A program made the translations under genes and the position numbers. The notes beneath the pieces are model-generated. The model searched no databases. It was not told where the DNA came from and saw only the letters and a list, made by a program, of their open reading frames with translations. A stretch of DNA of 7,474 bases from Pedosphaera sp. (lineage in GTDB: Bacteria > Verrucomicrobiota > Verrucomicrobiae > Limisphaerales > Pedosphaeraceae). The DNA lies in contig JAQGPB010000593.1 in the NCBI GenBank assembly GCA_028293265.1, forward strand, positions 1 through 7,474, read 5' to 3'. Positions within the stretch are counted from its first letter, which is position 1. Each line of letters starts with the position of its first letter. Below are positions 4,211 through 7,474 of the stretch, piece by piece.

Positions 4211-5521
4211 ATGGTTCCGCAAACAACACGTCAGTCCATCAACACAAGCAATGTTCTCTCCATCATCATGGGCGGAGGCCAGGGGAAGCGGCTGTTCCCC
4301 CTGACCAAGGAGCGGGCCAAGCCGGCCGTGCCGCTCGCCGGCAAATACCGCCTGGTGGACATCCCCATTTCCAACTGCATCAACTCCGGCCTGCGCCGCA
4401 TTTATCTGCTCACCCAGTTCAACTCCGCCTCGCTGCACCGCCATATCTCCCAATCGTACAAGTTCGACCATTTCAGCGGCGGTTTCGTGGAAATCCTCGC
4501 CGCCGAACAGACGCTCTCCGACGCCTCCTGGTACCAGGGCACCGCCGATGCCGTCCGCAAAAACCTCATCCACATCCTGAACCATGATTTTGAGTATCTG
4601 CTCATCCTGAGCGGCGACCAGTTGTACCGGATGGATTTCCGGCCCATCATCGAGCAGCACGCCGAAACCAAGGCCGACCTGACCATCGCCACCATCCCCG
4701 TGAGCCGCAAGGATGCCGAGTCGCTGGGCATCCTGCATATCAATTCCGATAAACGCATCACCCGCTTCGTCGAGAAACCCAAGGAACCCGCGTTGCTGGA
4801 TGCCATGCGCCTGGATCGGGGGTCTTACGAGAGCCTGGGCATCACGGAGGACCGCGAGCTGTTTTTGGGCTCGATGGGCATCTATGTTTTCAACCGCGAT
4901 GTCATGGTCAGGATGCTCGACAATTCGCTGACCGATTTCGGCAAGCACATCATCCCCGATGCCATCAAGAACGATCGCGTTTTTTCCTACGTGTACCAGG
5001 GTTATTGGGAGGATATCGGGACCATCCGCTCATTCTTCGAGGCGAACCTGGATGTGACTTCGGAACTGCCGCGCTTCAATTTTTTCGACATGGGCGCGCC
5101 GGTGTTTTCGCGTCCGCGCTTTCTGCCCGGTTCCAAGATCAATGGCGCGCAGATTGATCATGCAGTCGTTTCCGACGGTTGCATCATCAATCACGCGCGG
5201 ATTTTCCACAGCATTGTCGGCGTGCGCAGCCTCGTCGGGGCGGGCAGCGAATTGAAACGGGTGATCGGTTTGGGGTGCGATTATTACGAATCCCTGGCGT
5301 CCATCGAGGAAAGCGAACGCATGGGCCGCCCGCGCATCGGCATCGGCAAGAACACGCGCATCGAAAATGCCATCATAGACAAGAACGCCCGCATCGGGGA
5401 CAACGTGGTGATCTCGCCCGCCGACAAGCCCGAGAACGTTGACCACGAGCTCTATTTCATCCGCGATGGCATTGTGATCATCCCCAAAAACGGGGTGATT
5501 CCGCATGGGACGGTGATTTGA
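4211..5521 (+). CDS. glgC: Glucose-1-phosphate adenylyltransferase (ADP-glucose pyrophosphorylase)
   Basis: GlgC makes ADP-glucose from ATP and glucose-1-phosphate, the regulated first step of bacterial glycogen synthesis; cytoplasmic homotetramer. The 436-residue product is full length. The nucleotidyltransferase domain shows GGGQGKRLFPLT (21-32), KPAVPLAGKYRL (37-48), WYQGTADAVR (107-116), SGDQLYRMD (134-142), FVEKP (186-190, sugar-phosphate-binding Lys189), GSMGIYVF (220-227) and YWEDIGT (265-271). A left-handed beta-helix follows (about 305-436). Overall it is of the cyanobacterial/plant type (LTQFNSASLHRHI, 67-79; IIDKNARIG, 388-396). Lys391 and Lys426 align with the 3-phosphoglycerate activator lysines Lys382 and Lys419 of the Anabaena enzyme, so 3-PGA activation is plausible but inferred. 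The start follows AAAGG with a short 4-nt gap. No other glg gene is in the window. Confidence 0.96.
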   Translation: MVPQTTRQSINTSNVLSIIMGGGQGKRLFPLTKERAKPAVPLAGKYRLVDIPISNCINSGLRRIYLLTQFNSASLHRHISQSYKFDHFSGGFVEILAAEQTLSDASWYQGTADAVRKNLIHILNHDFEYLLILSGDQLYRMDFRPIIEQHAETKADLTIATIPVSRKDAESLGILHINSDKRITRFVEKPKEPALLDAMRLDRGSYESLGITEDRELFLGSMGIYVFNRDVMVRMLDNSLTDFGKHIIPDAIKNDRVFSYVYQGYWEDIGTIRSFFEANLDVTSELPRFNFFDMGAPVFSRPRFLPGSKINGAQIDHAVVSDGCIINHARIFHSIVGVRSLVGAGSELKRVIGLGCDYYESLASIEESERMGRPRIGIGKNTRIENAIIDKNARIGDNVVISPADKPENVDHELYFIRDGIVIIPKNGVIPHGTVI

Positions 5522-5523
5522 GT

Positions 5524-5551
5524 GTGGAATGCGGAGTGCGGAGTGCGGAAT
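5524..5551. repeat. Heptanucleotide array, GCGGAGT type
   Basis: Four adjacent units, GTGGAAT, GCGGAGT, GCGGAGT and GCGGAAT, begin 2 bp after the glgC stop. On the minus strand they translate as part of RIPHSAL-like peptides. A diverged relative of the same family lies at 6388-6415. Confidence 0.75.
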
Positions 5552-5623
5552 TTCCAAGAGGCGCTGGCGTGCGGCAAACGCTTACCCATGGTATCTTTTG
5601 TAAGATTGTAATTTTGAAATTTT

Positions 5624-5980
5624 ATGCAGGTTGGACAAAAAGTTGTTTGCGTGGATGATTCGTTTCCGGGGCCGCTGGCGAAGTATTACATCAACCTCCC
5701 CGTCAAAGGCACGACTTATACGATTCGGGCGGTCTTTTTGGGACGCCGCGTGATGCACACCAAGCCGGGCGCAGCGGATGGCGAGATCGGCCTGCTGCTC
5801 CGGGAATTGCTCAACGGTCCGGACCCGCGCAACGTCCATGGCCAGGAACTCGGATTCAATTCCGAACGCTTCCGTCCGCTCGATGAGGATGACACCGCCA
5901 CCGAGAATGAAAATGAGGATGAACTGGTAGCAGTCGGCACCGCGCCGTATTCGCCGTCATCTTTGCCGAAGGAGTTTTAA
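5624..5980 (+). CDS. Conserved-looking hypothetical protein, 118 aa
   Basis: The product opens MQVGQKVVCVDDSF, continues LPVKGTTYTIRAVFL (25-39), IGLLLRELLN (55-64) and ends its folded part in FNSERFRPLDE (78-88). This order (VVCVDD, then a KGxxYTIR strand, then LLLxE, then FxxxRFRPL) is that of small, probably beta-barrel, proteins of unknown function that I associate with many bacterial and phage genomes; that is recollection, not a search. The last 30 residues are acidic and low in complexity (ENENEDE), likely disordered. No signal peptide, membrane segment or catalytic motif. No Shine-Dalgarno precedes the ATG, as for other genes here. It lies 102 bp after glgC on the same strand, with a repeat array between, so co-transcription is possible. 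Confidence 0.75.
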   Translation: MQVGQKVVCVDDSFPGPLAKYYINLPVKGTTYTIRAVFLGRRVMHTKPGAADGEIGLLLRELLNGPDPRNVHGQELGFNSERFRPLDEDDTATENENEDELVAVGTAPYSPSSLPKEF

Positions 5981-6012
5981 TTGGAGGCCTGATTTGGCAT
6001 TCCCACGGTGAA

Positions 6013-6028
6013 GCGGCATGAATGCCGC
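6013..6028. repeat. Palindrome GCGGCAT-GA-ATGCCGC
   Basis: Perfect 7-bp arms around a 2-nt centre. The flanking text (GCGGCATGAATGCCGCGCTCC) reads like a dispersed intergenic element I associate with Verrucomicrobiota genomes. The open frame 6008-6214 starts in it and is probably not a gene. Confidence 0.5.
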
Positions 6029-6210
6029 GCTCCAGTATTTATGAGACGGCTTGCAGGCGCAAACCGGACTCCTCGCAAATCCCCTGCCCTGACGCAGCCA
6101 ATTTTCGTTGTATTTTTGTCAATCTCGGTGGAGCGCGATGGTTGGCTACGGGGCATTTTTCTCGCAGAGCAATTGAGCATTGATCACAACTGGAATCGCA
6201 CCGCTGATTT

Positions 6211-6378
6211 ATGAGAAAAATTTTCAACTTTCTGCTGGCAATCTGCATTCTCGGCCTTGTTCTGGGGTTGGCCGGGGTCGGAAACAACATGATTTCCGGC
6301 TTTGCCCTCGCCATGGGCGCAGTCAGCTTTATCCTTGCCTTCATCATACGCCTGATTGAGAAGGCCGAAACGGCGTAG
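6211..6378 (+). CDS. Small two-helix membrane protein, 55 aa
   Basis: The 55-residue product is almost entirely hydrophobic. Helix 1 is FNFLLAICILGLVLGLAGVG (5-24) and helix 2 is about 29-47 (SGFALAMGAVSFILAFIIR), joined by a short NNMI turn; the end is RLIEKAETA. The MRK start and the positive R47 near the second helix end suggest both termini are cytoplasmic. No Shine-Dalgarno. Function unknown; no family recognised. A hairpin with a T-run follows 22 bp after the stop, consistent with a separate small transcription unit. It is too short for a composition test, but two well-formed helices with a clean start and stop argue for a real gene. Confidence 0.6.
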   Translation: MRKIFNFLLAICILGLVLGLAGVGNNMISGFALAMGAVSFILAFIIRLIEKAETA

Positions 6379-6387
6379 CTGGCCACT

Positions 6388-6415
6388 GCGGATTTTCGAA
6401 CGCGGAATGCTGAAC
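6388..6415. repeat. Diverged heptamer array, GCGGAAT type
   Basis: In strict 7-bp phase: GCGGATT, TTCGAAC, GCGGAAT, GCTGAAC. The units alternate between GCGGAAT-like and TTCGAAC-like forms, linking the arrays at 5524 and 3124. It overlaps the candidate terminator hairpin. Confidence 0.5.
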
Positions 6416-6443
6416 GCCGCAGGGTTCCGCGTCGCGCTTTTTT
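6400..6443 (+). terminator. Candidate terminator after the 55-aa gene
   Basis: ACGCGGAA (6400-6407) pairs perfectly with TTCCGCGT (6425-6432) around a 17-nt loop. Five bases later comes a run of six T (6438-6443). The spacing between stem and T-run is a little long, and part of the stem belongs to the heptamer array, so the fit could be fortuitous. Confidence 0.4.
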
Positions 6444-6490
6444 GTCCGGTTTTCCGGTTCTGCTTCTCCGCTTGACACCCGGCTGCAAAT

Positions 6491-6508
6491 ATCAAAGTCT
6501 CCTTTGAT
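6491..6508. promoter_or_regulatory. Inverted repeat ATCAAAG/CTTTGAT upstream of the DUF1080 gene
   Basis: Perfect 7-bp arms with a 4-nt centre (TCTC), ending 18 bp before the start codon at 6527. A TTGACA hexamer stands at 6472-6477, but no good -10 lies 16-18 bp from it. The position suits an operator for the lipoprotein gene; a small RNA hairpin that affects translation is the alternative. Confidence 0.35.
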
Positions 6509-6526
6509 TAATTCGATTCCATTTGC

Positions 6527-7474
6527 ATGAAAACAAATCGCTTGCGGGAAATCATTGTGCGGCATCTGCTTGGTTCCAAAACCAGCTTCGCCACCTTCGC
6601 CGCCCTGGTGATGCTCAGCGGATGCGCGACCACGCCGTCTGAAAAGGGCTTCGTCAGCATATTCGACGGCAAGAGCCTGGACGGCTGGAGCTACATCGGC
6701 AAGCCCGGCGAGGAATATTACGTCACCAATGGAGTTCTCATTTGCCCCAAGGAAGGCCACAACAACCTCGTCACCGACAAGGAATATTCGGATTTCATTT
6801 TGCGGTTTGATTACAAATATTACCCGGACGGCAACAACGGCGTGGCCATCCGCGTGCCGTATTCCACGGAGAACCTGACTTACGTCGGCGTCGAATTGCA
6901 GTTGCTCGACGACATCGCGCCGATGCACAAAAACATCAAGCCCTGGCAGCACAACGGCTCGGTCTATGGCCTGGCCGCCTCCACGAACAGCGAGGGCATC
7001 ATCGGCGAATGGAACAGCGAGGAGGTCACCTGCATCGGCCGCCATTACAAGGTGGTGCTCAATGGGCGCACGCTCGTGGATGCGGATTTGAATAAAGTGC
7101 ATGATCCTGAGCTTTTGCGGACGCATCCGGGTTTTCTGCGGGACCGCGGTCGGATCGGCTGGCTCGGCCATGAGAGCAAATTTGAATTTCGCAACATCCG
7201 CATCAAGGAACTGCCGGTCAAGGAACGCGACAACAAGCCGCCGAAGGGATTCGTTGCGTTATTCAACGGCAAAGATTTGACCGGCTGGAAGGGACTCGTC
7301 GAGGGACCGCCCGCGCGCGCGAAAATGTCCCCGGAAAAACTCGCCGCCGCCCAGGCCAAGGCCGACGAAAACATGCGCAAACATTGGAAGGTCGAGAATG
7401 GCGAAATCGTATTTGACGGCAAGGGCGAGAATCTCTGCACCTCCAAGGATTACGGCGATTTCGAGATGCTGGTG
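6527..7474 (+). CDS. Lipoprotein with tandem DUF1080 (3-keto-disaccharide hydrolase) domains, 3' end outside window
   Basis: 316 codons are open to the window edge with no stop. A lipoprotein signal is present: basic start (MKTNRLREIIVR), hydrophobic stretch FATFAALVML (21-30), lipobox L30-S-G-C33; the mature protein would be anchored in the envelope. Domain 1 (about 41-228) runs from GFVSIFDGKSLDGW through FRFDY-like strand ILRFDYKYY (91-99), GNNGVAIR (102-109) and GVELQLLDD (121-129) to GRIGWLGHESKFEFRNIRIKEL (208-229). Domain 2 begins GFVALFNGKDLTGWKG (241-256) and is cut off at DYGDFEMLV. These are hallmarks of PF06439 (DUF1080), a jelly-roll family abundant in Verrucomicrobiota and Planctomycetota and linked to 3-keto-glycoside hydrolysis. 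Domain 2 carries the helical insert AKMSPEKLAAAQAKADENMRKHW (265-287). Substrate is not evident. The first in-frame ATG fits the signal peptide; no Shine-Dalgarno. Confidence 0.9.
   Translation, partial: MKTNRLREIIVRHLLGSKTSFATFAALVMLSGCATTPSEKGFVSIFDGKSLDGWSYIGKPGEEYYVTNGVLICPKEGHNNLVTDKEYSDFILRFDYKYYPDGNNGVAIRVPYSTENLTYVGVELQLLDDIAPMHKNIKPWQHNGSVYGLAASTNSEGIIGEWNSEEVTCIGRHYKVVLNGRTLVDADLNKVHDPELLRTHPGFLRDRGRIGWLGHESKFEFRNIRIKELPVKERDNKPPKGFVALFNGKDLTGWKGLVEGPPARAKMSPEKLAAAQAKADENMRKHWKVENGEIVFDGKGENLCTSKDYGDFEMLV

Noticed and set aside
4175..4948. Minus-strand open frame (257 aa) opposite glgC
   Set aside because: Antisense to glgC and of low-complexity, motif-free composition.
6008..6214. 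Plus-strand open frame (68 aa) overlapping the 55-aa gene by ATGA
   Set aside because: The overlap looks like translational coupling, but the frame begins in a palindromic repeat and has no protein-like pattern.
6344..7171. Minus-strand open frame (275 aa) opposite the DUF1080 gene
   Set aside because: The plus strand encodes clear DUF1080 domains and a lipobox; the minus frame has no recognisable features.

Overview
This window most likely comes from the chromosome of a Verrucomicrobiota bacterium, probably of the Pedosphaera/Limisphaerales type. The evidence is a lipoprotein with tandem DUF1080 domains, a cyanobacterial/plant-like GlgC, weak or absent Shine-Dalgarno sequences, moderately high GC, and long non-coding gaps full of short repeats. 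The assignment rests on overall character, not on a marker gene.

Layout: the left edge (1-55, minus) holds the first 18 codons of an IS5-type transposase, followed by an AT-rich spacer. glmS (304-2181, minus) follows. The gap 2182-3204 contains no convincing gene. It holds heptanucleotide repeat arrays, three G-quadruplex motifs, three copies of a GAGAAACTCCGC box and several hairpins. A small uncharacterised gene (3205-3663, minus) has a good upstream promoter candidate and an HxHP...D motif. A second gap (3664-4210) carries a two-hairpin repeat and ends at the promoter of glgC (4211-5521, plus). Downstream on the plus strand are a 118-residue conserved-looking hypothetical gene (5624-5980), a 55-residue membrane protein (6211-6378) and the start of a large DUF1080 lipoprotein gene (6527 to the window end).

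Function: GlmS and GlgC draw on the same hexose-phosphate pool. GlmS takes fructose-6-phosphate into amino sugars for the cell wall, and GlgC takes glucose-1-phosphate into ADP-glucose for glycogen. The DUF1080 protein would act at the envelope on carbohydrate. The genes do not form one operon: glmS and the 3205-3663 gene are on the minus strand, glgC and everything after it on the plus strand.

I found no defence system, biosynthetic cluster or other clearly new multi-gene system. The most unusual content is the non-coding repeat landscape: several unrelated sequence families share a 7-bp period, and G-rich arrays sit beside a recurring box motif. The small HxHP protein is the best candidate for an undescribed gene.
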